Assembly (NCBI GenBank): GCA_003313425.1
Contig: NHZP01000016.1
Span: 186,001 to 250,000 of the forward strand
Reading direction: 5' to 3'
DNA from: Pseudopyrenochaeta lycopersici
Lineage: Eukaryota > Ascomycota > Dothideomycetes > Pleosporales > Pseudopyrenochaetaceae
DNA length: 64,000 nucleotides
The translations under genes were made by a program, and so were the position numbers. The notes under the pieces were generated by a model, which was given only the letters and a program-made list of their open reading frames with translations, ran no database searches and had not been told where the DNA came from. Within the stretch, counting starts at the first letter, position 1. Every line of letters begins with the position of its first letter. Below are positions 31,435-41,888 of the stretch, piece by piece.

Positions 31435-32259
31435 TCAAGGCCCCTCCAGTGACTTGATGGAATAATCGTCGTGCCTAACCTTCCTGTTCACCTTCACCTT
31501 CGTCACTGTCCACATTTCCTTGAAAATATAGTCGCCACTTGTGACAAAGCCCACCAGCACACCGTGGAAAGCATCAAGTTTTAACGTGTTATCCGTGTCA
31601 AAGTGGCCTTCAAATAGATGCTCGTCTGCACACTTGGTCGCCTCTTCCTTGGTTAGGAATGTCTGCGCGCGGTATGCCATCATGAATCCCAACCCACCCG
31701 ATTGAATCGTCGACTTGAGATTCTCTATAACATCCAGGTGTGTTGCCTCTCTTTTGGTATTGTCTCGCTTCCTCACTGTGTATAGGGCGAGCTCCTCATC
31801 TTTAGTCAATGCCTTAATCGCATCCGCAACGACCTCATTACGCTCTCTGAAGGTTGCCACGGAGAATAGTTCTTCACCTGCAGTATCTAACACCGGCACC
31901 TCGTTCCTAGTAATATAAATCCTTCCAGACATCACGAGATCATCTATCGCTTCTTTCGCTGCCTCATCGTTGCCACACCGCGTGTGCAGTTCCGCTTGTA
32001 TGAGTTCTTCGTCGTCAAAAGTGAAGGCGAACGGCCCTCGGAGGTCTGACCTTCTGCTACCGTCCCCAGGATATATTGAAATCCAAAATATAACGTCCTC
32101 ATAGATCTCTTCCATTATAGCTATCTTGAATTCGTACTCGTGATCGTGGTCGTAGGTTATCCAGAAGACTAAGTCTCTGTCGTGGCGTTTACAATTTCTC
32201 GATACGTTCGTCGAAGCCAAACAGATTTTGTATACACTGCGATAGTATGAGTAATTCAT
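31435..32259 (-). CDS. Hypothetical protein, first of two related neighbours
   Basis: An intronless frame of 274 residues starts at an ATG at 32259. An internal ATG at 32115 (MEEIYEDVIFWISIYPGDG) aligns better with the start of the related gene at 33047-33772 and may be the true start (226 residues). Shared features with that neighbour are an opening [IV]FW/IW strand followed by a Gly-Pro-aromatic step (RGPFAF here, NGPYIP there), a central SVATF/LSVSI strand and an ending with VTKVKVNRKVRHDD versus VMEVKVSESERVTA. The first domain is acidic, with EEATKCADEHLF near residue 210. I do not recognise the family, and there is no signal peptide or membrane segment. Confidence 0.6.
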   Translation of the reverse strand: MNYSYYRSVYKICLASTNVSRNCKRHDRDLVFWITYDHDHEYEFKIAIMEEIYEDVIFWISIYPGDGSRRSDLRGPFAFTFDDEELIQAELHTRCGNDEAAKEAIDDLVMSGRIYITRNEVPVLDTAGEELFSVATFRERNEVVADAIKALTKDEELALYTVRKRDNTKREATHLDVIENLKSTIQSGGLGFMMAYRAQTFLTKEEATKCADEHLFEGHFDTDNTLKLDAFHGVLVGFVTSGDYIFKEMWTVTKVKVNRKVRHDDYSIKSLEGP

Positions 32260-33046
32260 AGATGAGTACTGTTCACAATCATTTCCTGACTCTTGAGCTT
32301 AGTCCTGTGGCTCGCTCAAATCTTAGAATGAGTGACACGTGCTGCACAAGGCGGGTACTACGATAGATTCCGGTATTTTGTGCCTTCTACTACCTGCCTT
32401 TCATTATTTTCTTGTTATCATACCTACGGCTTGGAATGAAGAGATCACTATTATGGGCACATTGAGCCTATATGATTGCGATGTCAGACCTTGAGATTGA
32501 AATTACGTTGGTCACACATCTACTTTACTCCAAGTGTCTAGTCGTAGGTCTATTCTGACTACATACACATATCCACTACTTTTTAGAATAGCAAACGTCA
32601 TGAAAGCGGTACTCAGTTGAGCATACTTAGCTTTTTGATGAACTGTCTCTTGTTTACACCACGAATGGATCATAGTGCACGTTCCTGGAACACAAAACCC
32701 CTGTACGAGCGGAATTTAGGCGTGCATTCAAGTATCTTAAAGGGTTTGAAGTAAAAATTTGCTAGTCTGCTAAATAAAAATGGTACCAAATCTGAGATCT
32801 CTGACAAAAAACGCTTACCCAGGATGTGCCGTGACTCCAACACTTGAAGCAAAGAGCTCTTCCGCAACCCTTCTACGAAGAGTATCCTTTCTGATATATC
32901 ATACACCTATACCATATACAACTCACAAGCGGTGGAAACAGCTACATTACCTGTCAAGTCTGAAACAGGCCATTCACGATTCGCACAAGGCTGACAATAC
33001 AAATATCCTTTGCGCCACCTCTACCCATCAACATGCACCCAAACTA
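32260..33046. other. AT-rich intergenic stretch between the paralogues
   Basis: Visibly richer in A and T than its neighbours. The short frames here (for example 32670-32906 minus) are unsupported. It may hold the promoter of the left paralogue. Confidence 0.45.
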
Positions 33047-33772
33047 CTACCTTATCGTAGCTACTTCCGTATGCGGGAGATTATAAGCAGTCACCCTCTC
33101 CGACTCCGACACCTTAACCTCCATCACAGTAATCAACTGCAGGAGCAAATTATTCTGTCCTTCAGGCGTAACCAACAAGACGCCCCCAACCAATATGCCC
33201 TCCAGAATCCCAGCAGCCAGGCCCCAGTACGAGCGGCCAAGCATGGTACCCTCGTCCTTGAGGACCTGAGCGGCATGCGCTTCTGCCTCGCCCAGCGTTT
33301 TGAACAGATGGATCCCCGGTCCGTACCGGAAGGGCAAGACATTTCCATACTTGATGTAGCCTCTCAGAGTGTCTCCGAGCATGGGCTGCGCGATGATGGA
33401 ATTTGTGGGTGACATTATCCTTCTGCAGACAGAGTACATAGATATAGGCTCGGTGTCGATACCAGATTCTAGTAGGGATGCAGCGTCGCCTGAGGTTCCG
33501 CGCTTGATGCTCACGCTCAGTGTGTGAAAATGAAGGGGTGTATAGATCTTTGCCTCGTCACCTGTTTGCTCGGCAATGTACAAAGCGTCCTTGACTGCGC
33601 CTTCGGTGATCCAATGGCCACGAACGCACAGTGTGAGAAGGTCTTTGGCCATAAGAGGATTGTCCCGGGCGCCAGGGATGTATGGTCCGTTGAGGGTGAT
33701 GAAGCCCTGCGTTCGATGCTGGATCTCAACCCAGATGGGTAGTCGACCTCCAGGGCCCTCGGAACTAGACAT
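33047..33772 (-). CDS. Hypothetical protein, second of two related neighbours
   Basis: An intronless frame of 241 residues from an ATG at 33772 (MSSSEGPGGRLPIWVEIQH). It parallels the neighbour at 31435 in order of elements: IWVEI strand, NGPYIPGARDN turn, a helix-like AKDLLTLCVRGHWITEGAVKD, a TPLHFHTLSVSI strand, a Gly-rich step, then GEAEAHAAQVLKDEG resembling the Glu/Ala-rich helix there, and a hydrophobic GILEGILVGGVLLV segment. Same strand, same size class and similar layout suggest an old tandem duplication. No known domain recognised. A single weakly hydrophobic segment near residue 200 is probably a buried strand rather than a membrane span. Confidence 0.65.
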   Translation of the reverse strand: MSSSEGPGGRLPIWVEIQHRTQGFITLNGPYIPGARDNPLMAKDLLTLCVRGHWITEGAVKDALYIAEQTGDEAKIYTPLHFHTLSVSIKRGTSGDAASLLESGIDTEPISMYSVCRRIMSPTNSIIAQPMLGDTLRGYIKYGNVLPFRYGPGIHLFKTLGEAEAHAAQVLKDEGTMLGRSYWGLAAGILEGILVGGVLLVTPEGQNNLLLQLITVMEVKVSESERVTAYNLPHTEVATIR

Positions 33773-34327
33773 TGAGAAGAATGAAATTCTAAAAGTGTTA
33801 GAGATTGAGGTTGGTTACTCTGTTATGGGCCGCGTCCTTGTTCGGACATAGTTGACTATCAATGCAAAGCCTTTATACAAGCAGTCATGAGTCGTCGTGA
33901 GATGAGCAAATCTTCAGTCATAGCTGTTTTGTAGATAGAGCGGCCCTAAGATAGACTCAGATCTCTTCAGACACTCCCAGTACAAATACACGCCGAGCAG
34001 ACCGAGAGCCTGTGACATGAGTCTGAAATACCCAGCAACTCTTCCTCCTTTCTGCAAGGCCAATAAGTATGACAGCAACTTCTGTAACCACAGGCAAACA
34101 TTCTCGCTAAGTTCTCTCATCTTAAACTCGAATTGAAGGTTGTGATTCAACCTAATTTGTACTTTGTGCTCCATGGATAAAATTGTGCGATTCGACTCTC
34201 GAAGTAGTACGATTGTAACGCTAAATAAACGCAATCTAACATGATGAGGTATACCCAAGCGCCTGAACTGACCTTGATCAGGTCCCCATAGCTTGTGTTG
34301 AACGCCAGTTATGCAGCTGTCTCCCGA
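33773..34327. other. Intergenic stretch upstream of the second paralogue
   Basis: An 86-codon frame at 34174-33914 (minus) is seen but has no resemblance to known proteins. Otherwise promoter and 3' flank. Confidence 0.45.
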
Positions 34328-36713
34328 TCAAACTTCATACCTTCCTCTCCCTCTTCCCAGTCCGTTAACTTCAGTCCCGAATAACCTCCCCGCATCTACG
34401 CAATATCTAGCTTCACCTTGCCCGTCTCTTCCGATTTCACTCCCCCAACAGATCAAAACAGCATCCAAAATGCCCCCAAGGACGCCCTCCATGGCACCAA
34501 GTGCTCCCCAGCCTATGGCTGCGCTGATCAATCCTACAACGTACGCATATAGACTTCCCTTGTAGGGGACCGTATCATTGCCAATTTGGAGCATGCGTGC
34601 AGTCGACACCCAACCGCCGAACCCGAGGGAAAGCGTGATGACCCAGCGAATAGCGTGAAGCAGAAGCTTAGCCAGGCGGTAAGATTGAATTGAAGGTCTG
34701 CCATGGTTCTGGAACGATCTTGGGCCGAGAGTTGATGTTGGCGATGCAGCGGATATGAAATTCAGCTGTGAGAGGCCCCTTGCAGCCTGGTTTAATGGAA
34801 CACCATGAATCGAGGCAAATGTCAGAGTAAGCGGGTTTGTGAGGGCGGCAATCGGCGTTGGGACCAATGAATACGCGCACATACTAATCATGCCCGCAAG
34901 CCTTCTTGGGAGCACAATGAGTGGAAGCCTAACCATGAGCGATATCAGCGTCGACATGCAAATCGTGCCTGCCATAGTGTACGTCGCGTGCCCAAGGGAC
35001 GCTTGCACGACCGTACGAGCAGCAGGCGCAGGAACGCTATTACGGTGGAAGTACCACTGAGACACCGTGGCGGCAGTAGTGGCTCTTTGGACACCCGCAA
35101 TAACACCCAAAGTCCAGAAGTAATCCAAGAAGAAGACAATGCCAAGCCACCACGTGCTCGTATCGATGACCCAGCGGGATTTGTTGCTGGTGAAGTGCCC
35201 TCCGAGGAAGAGGCGCGTGAACATGAGAATCCATATCCAGGACCAGAGTATCACAGCGGCAAGTGTTGCGATGCCGACAATAAGTAGGGGAAATTGTGCC
35301 CTGAGGATTTCGCTGGAAAATTCCAACATGCTGGTTGCCTTGCCCAGTGAATGTCGTGCTTTGATGATAGTATATACCCAGAAGATGGCGAAACATAGCG
35401 GACCGAACGAGAACCAGCGCATGATGCGATCTTGCATACTATCGCCGTGCCACGAGCCTTTGAAGCTTGACACCAGCGGGTAGAAAAAGAACGAAATGGA
35501 AATGACTGGCACAGCGAACAGCATGAGCATGACCAGTGGTCGAGCAAACGAACGCAACAACGATAACCACAATAGTCCGACTACTATCGAGACAAGTGAG
35601 TAGACCCCGATCAGGTGGAAAGATGAATGTAGGACCGTGTAGATGGTATCCCCGAGCGGGTTCTTCTTATTTGGTGGCGATTCCTGTAGGAGAGAGATGA
35701 ACCATACTCCTAGTATGCCGCACTGTACAATTATGAAGAGCTCGGCCCAGAAGAAGTTGTGTCTTGGAGGTGATATCGGGTCCTCAGGCACTACATCGGG
35801 TACGGTTTGGCGATCTGGGCTTATTGGTCGTGGGTTCGCCAAGAATGTATCTTCGTCTGTCTCTTGGGGGATCGGTAGCGTTGTTCTCAGCGGACTGCGA
35901 CCGCGCTTTGGCCTTGGCATGTTTCGGAAGGATTGATATGATGGTGGAGGGTCGTCGTTGTGCTCTGAGAGCTCGTCTCTGTCCAGCTCTTCTATGCTCC
36001 CACGATCGGTTGATTCCAGTTCCACGTCGACCAGGTTGCCTCTTCCTCTACTGCTTGGGTCCGTCGACTCGGAAAGCGGAACACTCGACTCTCTTTCATG
36101 GTCTTCCAGCTTGATAACAGTCGCTGACCTTCCTCGCGCGGGCATGTCGCCTTTCCAGGAACTCTTGATCCCTCGTCCGAGACCATACCCTGGCGCGTCG
36201 TTCTCGTCTCTGTCGCCTTCTATGGTGTGGTCTGATCGGTGTATGCCGTCGTCGTCTACTTCTGAGGATTCTGAGAGATTGCTTGCGCCAAACTGCCGCC
36301 GTGATCTCTGCAGAGCGTAGTGGTCTGCCATTTCGCGGTCGTGCTCGACATGGTCGTCCTCCTCGCGGAAATCGTCGGTAGCAGAATAAAACAGCGGGGC
36401 GGGGGCGGCTGAGGTGCGAGAGGCAAAGGCGAAGCGGCTCATGGCCTGGGAGTTGTAGGGGTTTGGCATGTTGCGACGCTGGAGGTATGCTTGGGCAGCT
36501 CGCGACGACGGTCGCTGGCGGTCGGAGGGGTTGCGGTTGAAAGGGGACTCGGACTGGCCCAGTGACAGCCGCGACTGAGACTGGGACAGAAACTTGGAGG
36601 CATCTGCAGAACACGCCCGTCAGTCACGCGAGTACAAAGGGCATCCAAGGCAGAGGCGCCACTCCATCACATGTACCTGATAAGGCGCTGGGGTGCTTAC
36701 ATTCCGAGAACAT
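34328..36713 (-). CDS. PNS1: PNS1/CTL-type choline-transporter-like membrane protein
   Basis: Exons are 36713-36701 and 36603-34328. The first coding exon is only 13 nt (ATGTTCTCGGAAT), and joining across a 96-nt intron gives MFSEYASKFLSQSQSRLSL. The protein has 762 residues. The first 280 residues are polar, Ser/Arg/Glu-rich and probably cytosolic. Roughly ten or more membrane segments follow, beginning at FWAELFIIVQCGILGVWFIS. The C-terminal signature DAVLICWGSEIG followed by ARYCVDAGRLFG is the SLC44/CTL hallmark. Members transport choline or related amines in animals; the yeast member PNS1 has no settled substrate. It is divergent from the Rab gene across about 950 bp. Confidence 0.92.
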
Positions 36714-37667
36714 GGTGGGCGGCACCGGATGTGAGGTGCCCTCCTGCCTATGCGGCTTCCCGCAGACGATGCGATGTATTTATTGTGCGTGCAGCCGTGA
36801 AGGGCGGGTCGAGTCAGGTGGAGGGTCAGCAGTCGGTGAAGCTGTTGATGGCGCAGGGTACAAGAGGCAGCCGCGGATGACGCAGCGTCGAGGCATGCAG
36901 CTGGATGGCAAATGCAGCGCGTGGAAAGCAGTCTGGGCGCAGTAGAGATGGGGTATACGCGTTTGCGGGTCTAAGAATAACGATCTAGGTAAGCTATCGC
37001 AGCGATAGGTGTTGAGGTCTGAGTGGCTGGCGCGTGAGCTGCTGTTGCTTCATCATCGCGCCAAGACGAGGCGGTTATCGATATCGGTCCGGCTAGTGGG
37101 TATGCATGCGGCACATGGTATCTTTTGGCTTCATTAAACTACACTAGCCTTCCAGATTATGCTGAACACTAGCCTGCCGTAATTATCATGGTCTTCTCTG
37201 ACTGTAGACCAAACGCCTTTCGTGTAGCTTTGTTGAGAATCTTCTAGGGTATCAAGTCTTACTGCGCCCCGACAGCTTGCAGATTGGTGCCTGTGTTGAG
37301 CATGCTAGTCGCTGGTTATACGTCCAATTAGATTGTGTATTTACATGAGGGGAAAGGATCTAGCTTGAGGTTTGTGTGTGAAATACGTGATTGCACATTA
37401 ATTTGCGAGTCCATGCCGCGGCTGAGCTATGACCGCATCGCATGGGTTTGAGCCACACCTCATGGCTTCCTGCAGAGCCACGACTTGAGCTCCACTAAAC
37501 AAACATCAACCTCTGGCTGTCGCAAACCTTCCGTTTATACACTCGAACCCTTCTCCGGGTGCTGGACTTAATCTGTATCCGCTTGCTATCCAGATCGCCA
37601 CCGGCACTTCCTGGTCACAAGCTCGCACGTCATCCCACCTCGTCCACATCCAGGCGCCTCGCCTCAG
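36714..37667. other. Divergent promoter region of PNS1 and the Rab gene
   Basis: No gene supported. Frames near 36562-36945 overlap the first intron and promoter of PNS1 and have no resemblance to known proteins. The part around 37100-37450 is AT-richer. Confidence 0.45.
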
Positions 37668-38497
37668 ATGTCTCAACCTTGGGACTACATCGCGAAGATC
37701 GTATCGCTGGGCGACTCAGGATGTGGTAAATCTAGTGTATGCCCTCAGCTCCACCTCCCACGTGGCGCCACTAACAACCATAGTTAACCGTTCGCCTTTG
37801 CGAAGGCCGCTTCTCCCCACATCACGATGTCACCATCGGCGTAGAATTCGGCTCGCGAATCGTCCCTGTTGGCCCACCAGCATCCTACGATCTTAGCATA
37901 AATAACCCCGCCAGCTCGTCACAAGCGCAAACCCCCACATCACCTTCGAAGCAGCCGCCACAGAAGCACATGAAGCTATCACTATGGGACACTGCAGGAC
38001 AGGAAACGTATAAAAGCATCACGCGGAGTTATTTCAGAGGTGCTTCCGGTGCATTGCTGGTCTTCGATATCTCGCGGAAAAACACCTTCCTCAGCGCAAC
38101 AAGCTGGTTACACGACCTACGGCAAATCGCCGAGGAGGGCATAGTAGTAGTGCTTGTTGGTAACAAGAGCGACCTCGCCGCATCATCAACAGTCTCCGAA
38201 GCAGATTCCGCAAACAAGCGACAAGTATCCCGCGAAGAAGCAGAAGAATGGTGCAAAGCAAACGGTGTAATGCAGTACGTTGAAACATCAGCCAAGAGTG
38301 GAGAAGGTGTTGAGAGAGCGTTCTTGGAGGTTGCTGAGAGGATATATCAAAATATTGAGGCCGGAAAGTACGATTTAAATGATCGGCGGAGTGGCGTCAA
38401 GGGGCCTGGAGGTGGAGGAGGCAGGGCTGCTGGTGTGAATTTGAATGACGTCAGTAAGAAGGGGGGCGCACAAAAGGGATGGGGAAGTTGCTGTTAA
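37668..38497 (+). CDS. Rab-family small GTPase (Rab4/Rab2-like) with interswitch insertion
   Basis: Exons are 37668-37736 and 37784-38497 (47-nt intron), giving 260 residues. The intron falls inside the P-loop region, after GDSGCGKSS. The order of GTPase motifs is complete: GDSGCGKSS, VTIGVEFGSR (switch I Thr), LWDTAGQETYKS, GNKSDL and ETSAKSG. It ends in GSCC, the double-Cys signal for geranylgeranylation. The switch II stretch AGQETYKSITRSYFRGASGA resembles Rab2, Rab4 and Rab14. Between SRIVPV and KLSLWDTAG there is a Pro/Ser/Gln-rich insertion of roughly 25-30 residues, which a standard Rab lacks. It acts in membrane traffic, probably endosomal recycling. Confidence 0.92.
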
Positions 38498-38559
38498 TTT
38501 TGGCATGTTTTCACTATTGTCGATAAGACCAGCTCGCATCACTCGGCGCAATGACCTCT

Positions 38560-39353
38560 CTTCGACGTTTTTCATGTAACTAGATATATTTTCCTCTCTA
38601 AGCTAGTTTAAGGCATAACTTTAAGGTATAATTTAAGTAGTAGGACAGACATAAAGCAACATGTTAGAAGCACTAAGCTAGCTAACCCTATCCAGCGCCT
38701 ACATCCTATCGCAGTAAGCGGCAATGCTATCAACAGTAATAATTGTCAGGACTAAGGCCTATGCCTACCAAGCCATGCAACCAAAAAGGCACGAGTAATC
38801 AGCGATAGCTGATCTCGTGCATAGAATAGTACACATAGCTATTTAAGCATCTGCAGCACGGCCTGCAGACTTGCCTGGAGCCTTGCTCCACAGGAATAGC
38901 TATCGTCAGCCTCGCAGGGCCTGGCAATAATACTGTAAAATTTACTAGAATTTTATAATTAGGAAAGTGATCCTATGCGCTACGTTAGAGCGCTGCACTT
39001 ATATAGTAACAGCCTAAACCTGGATAGCTACTCTTATTAGTCAACTTGAAGTAATAGACCTTTTCCAGAATTAAAATAGTTCTTCCTCGTTTAGACATTT
39101 TTAGATGTGTAACTTTACGCTACTGATGATCTAATCGTACACTAAACTATCTGCTAAAGAGGCTACCATCTGGATAGTAATTAAAAATGTATATAGGTAT
39201 TAGACTCTAACAATTGTTCCTCTATATATATAAGTGCACAAGCTCTAAAGCTGAAAGAGCTGACTATATTATTACATGTAAAGCTCTACCTCGGTAAACC
39301 AAGTATATGTTTTCAAGTGGACACACCAAGCTAAGATGCTGCAGCGAGTTTAG
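38560..39353. repeat. AT-rich, TA-rich block, probable RIP-degraded repeat
   Basis: From about 38560 the sequence changes abruptly to AT-rich DNA dense in TA steps and stop codons, and stays so until the HET gene at 39354. There is no open frame of note. Such blocks in ascomycetes are usually transposon relics mutated by repeat-induced point mutation (CpA to TpA). The original element cannot be named from what remains. Boundaries are approximate. Confidence 0.55.
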
Positions 39354-41888
39354 CTATATAAGTTTGAAAAACTGTCCATCTGTATCTGCGACTTCTCCAT
39401 GCATTGCACCGTGAACATAACAACTTCCTACAAGCTCCCACCTCGGACCCATCATTCTAGCGTTACTACCTGCGCTCTCCTCCCGAAGAACAAAAGGAAC
39501 TTCCGCCCCCCAGACCAGGCAGATGCGATCTCCCACCTTCGTACCCGGCGAAACCATTGCCAGCCGCTGATTTTTAGTAACACAGAACCTATAGCCTGCC
39601 ATAGCTCCCACGCTTTGCAGAAAATCTTTAATCTTGTCCATCCGTTGCTGAAGCTGTAATCGAGACGCTGAAGTTTTCATATCTACCTCTTCGAAGTACC
39701 AATACCCTGGCCTATTGCCTTCGTGCTCGCCCAAACCAAGATACCACTCAAACTCGGAAAATATGGCACTGATGTTACTGGGGACGGCCTGATTGAGCAA
39801 CCGATTTCCGATGACCGTGCGCCATGTGGCCTCTTGAATTGATTGTTCCGCTTCTGTCACCGTAGACTTGAAGTAAGGGTTTTGGGAGTAATTTGAAGCT
39901 AGCTGGTGTATCTCTACGCAGAAGTCTCGAACCCTCTGAAAGAGTTCGAGCTCGGGATATTTTGATGTTTTTTGCTGCTGCACTAGAGTATCTCCAAAAC
40001 ATCCAAAGAACCCATCAGGCCCAAGAGAAAGAGACGAACTTAGCTTCTGGACTTCGTCAAACATATTTCCGACGACCGAAATAGTCTCGACGTTGGAGTC
40101 CAGCCTCACACGGGGCTCAAAGCAGGTTCCGGCTTGATAGGCAGCCAAAAAATGTTGTCCATCCAGAGTGCTCCAATCAGGTACCCAGGATGGCAGCTGG
40201 TGATTTCGTGAATGACCCATTCCAGCACATCGAAGTGACCGCAACGGCGACTCCCCGGAAAGAAGATATCTCATGGTGGTTGTGTACACGTCCGCAACTG
40301 AAGCCTTGTAATTTGGTACAATTTGATCCCCATCCGAAGCGAGGCCCAGAAATGCAAAGACTTTGTCATGTGCCTTTCTCGATCTCATTAGATTTCCCTT
40401 TTTTAGAGTGAGGCAGTCAGCAAGTGTGATCCGACTTCGTTGCTGATTCTTGAGCCGAAGGAGCCACATCAATTCGGCACCTATCAACCCAGCATGTCCA
40501 GTTTGGAGCTGCGCTGGAGATCTTATTCCCGGGCCAAGTGATCGTAATGGATATGCGTGGGTCAGTATCCGAATGGCCTTTGCAAAATCCTCCCAGTCTA
40601 CGCAAATGTTCCCAAAAATTAGATCAACTTTTTTCGCTAGAACAACTTCTTGAATCACCCACATTCTTGTAAACCAGGGATTTCTTAGAAGTTGAAAAAG
40701 ACTGTCCCAGCCTGGGTCATCTGCTCTATAGCCGATCGAGAGGTCTTCAGGAGACCACCCGAAGTGGTTGATTTTAATTTTAAGAAGTTCGAGCGCTGTT
40801 CCTGCAAAGAAAGCACTCTTCACAGGCCCAAGGCATGCGATGACCCGTGTGGCATTTGAGAAGATATATCCCATCAACGGTATTTGGCTCGCTTTTTCAT
40901 CGTCATCCTTTTGATCGATACAGATAGAGTCAATCCAGAGTAGTCTCTCATGGAAGAAAGATTGGCGTCTATGGAGCACTTCGTAAACTCGCGGCAAAAC
41001 CATGAATTGCTTTCCGTTCACCAAAATCTCGTCTTGTGGATCCATTTCTCCCCAGCAATACGAGACAGCTTCGTAGACCGGGTTCTCAGAGAGGCCCACG
41101 TCTACAACTTCAACTCGTGGTTCAGTAAAAGGAACTCGCCGGTGAACCCGAAGAAGTCTGATATACCGAGAAGGATCCTCGAGCGCAGTGTGGATGTACG
41201 GAGGAAGCGATGTCCGAGTTCTGACACGAAGCTTGATGATCCAGAGCTCAATCAAATAGAGAGTGTCGGATGCCGAATAGAGAGAATTCCAGCCAACACC
41301 CTTAAAGAATGCTTTAATAAGAAGACGTCGAAATACAGCCTTGCGTTTTTCTCCTACTAACACTTGCCAAGCTGTGAGCAGCGCAGAACAAACTATGATA
41401 GCCGACAAAATCCTAGGATCTGCATATAAAGATATTGTAAACTTGAAGACGGGTACGATCGACCGCAAGGTTGCTACCGTCATAACGTAGCAACCTAGAG
41501 GAAGGATCGCGTATTCAAACCGACCCCAGTACTCTCCATCGGCTAGTTCTCCATGCAAATACATTGCACTAGCAATCAAAATCTCCGCAAAATGCCACAG
41601 CAGAACGATCGAAAACGTCAAGCCGTCTCTACGGGCGGCCAAGGATGGCAAAACAAAACGTAAAGAAAGGCATCGCTGAACCCGATATCGATTCCGCTCC
41701 GCAAAAATGAATGTGAACACTGTAGCGAAAGATAAGAATAGGGCTCGGATCTGAACGCTGAGAAAAGGATCGATAAAATGGAGACACGTCGCTAAAGAGA
41801 TAGAAAGCATGAGGCGGCCTGAGATGGGCTTCAATATATGGAAAACTATATTTCCATAATCGGTCGACCATGTAGGAGCAGGCAACAT
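39354..41888 (-). CDS. HET-domain protein with an N-terminal membrane region
   Basis: An intronless frame of 844 residues from the first ATG, at 41888 (MLPAPTWSTDYG). The frame is open for some distance upstream without an ATG, so a 5' exon is possible. The first 230 or so residues hold several hydrophobic segments (for example LMLSISLATCLHF, LFLSFATVFTFIFA, LTFSIVLLWHFAEILIA). The HET domain follows: YEAVSYCWGEMDPQ, LLWIDSICIDQKDDDEKASQ, MGYIFSNATRVIACLG and NPWFTRMWVIQEVVLAKK. Next come the usual downstream elements KAHDKVFAFLGLASDG and LPSWVPDWS. HET proteins trigger cell death when genetically different hyphae fuse. The gene abuts an AT-rich repeat relic, typical of fast-evolving HET loci. 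Confidence 0.9.
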   Translation of the reverse strand: MLPAPTWSTDYGNIVFHILKPISGRLMLSISLATCLHFIDPFLSVQIRALFLSFATVFTFIFAERNRYRVQRCLSLRFVLPSLAARRDGLTFSIVLLWHFAEILIASAMYLHGELADGEYWGRFEYAILPLGCYVMTVATLRSIVPVFKFTISLYADPRILSAIIVCSALLTAWQVLVGEKRKAVFRRLLIKAFFKGVGWNSLYSASDTLYLIELWIIKLRVRTRTSLPPYIHTALEDPSRYIRLLRVHRRVPFTEPRVEVVDVGLSENPVYEAVSYCWGEMDPQDEILVNGKQFMVLPRVYEVLHRRQSFFHERLLWIDSICIDQKDDDEKASQIPLMGYIFSNATRVIACLGPVKSAFFAGTALELLKIKINHFGWSPEDLSIGYRADDPGWDSLFQLLRNPWFTRMWVIQEVVLAKKVDLIFGNICVDWEDFAKAIRILTHAYPLRSLGPGIRSPAQLQTGHAGLIGAELMWLLRLKNQQRSRITLADCLTLKKGNLMRSRKAHDKVFAFLGLASDGDQIVPNYKASVADVYTTTMRYLLSGESPLRSLRCAGMGHSRNHQLPSWVPDWSTLDGQHFLAAYQAGTCFEPRVRLDSNVETISVVGNMFDEVQKLSSSLSLGPDGFFGCFGDTLVQQQKTSKYPELELFQRVRDFCVEIHQLASNYSQNPYFKSTVTEAEQSIQEATWRTVIGNRLLNQAVPSNISAIFSEFEWYLGLGEHEGNRPGYWYFEEVDMKTSASRLQLQQRMDKIKDFLQSVGAMAGYRFCVTKNQRLAMVSPGTKVGDRICLVWGAEVPFVLREESAGSNARMMGPRWELVGSCYVHGAMHGEVADTDGQFFKLI

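Noticed and set aside
33914..34174. 86-codon minus-strand frame (MEHKVQIRLN...)
   Set aside because: Partly hydrophobic but unrecognised, with no supporting splice or promoter features. Kept only as a remark.
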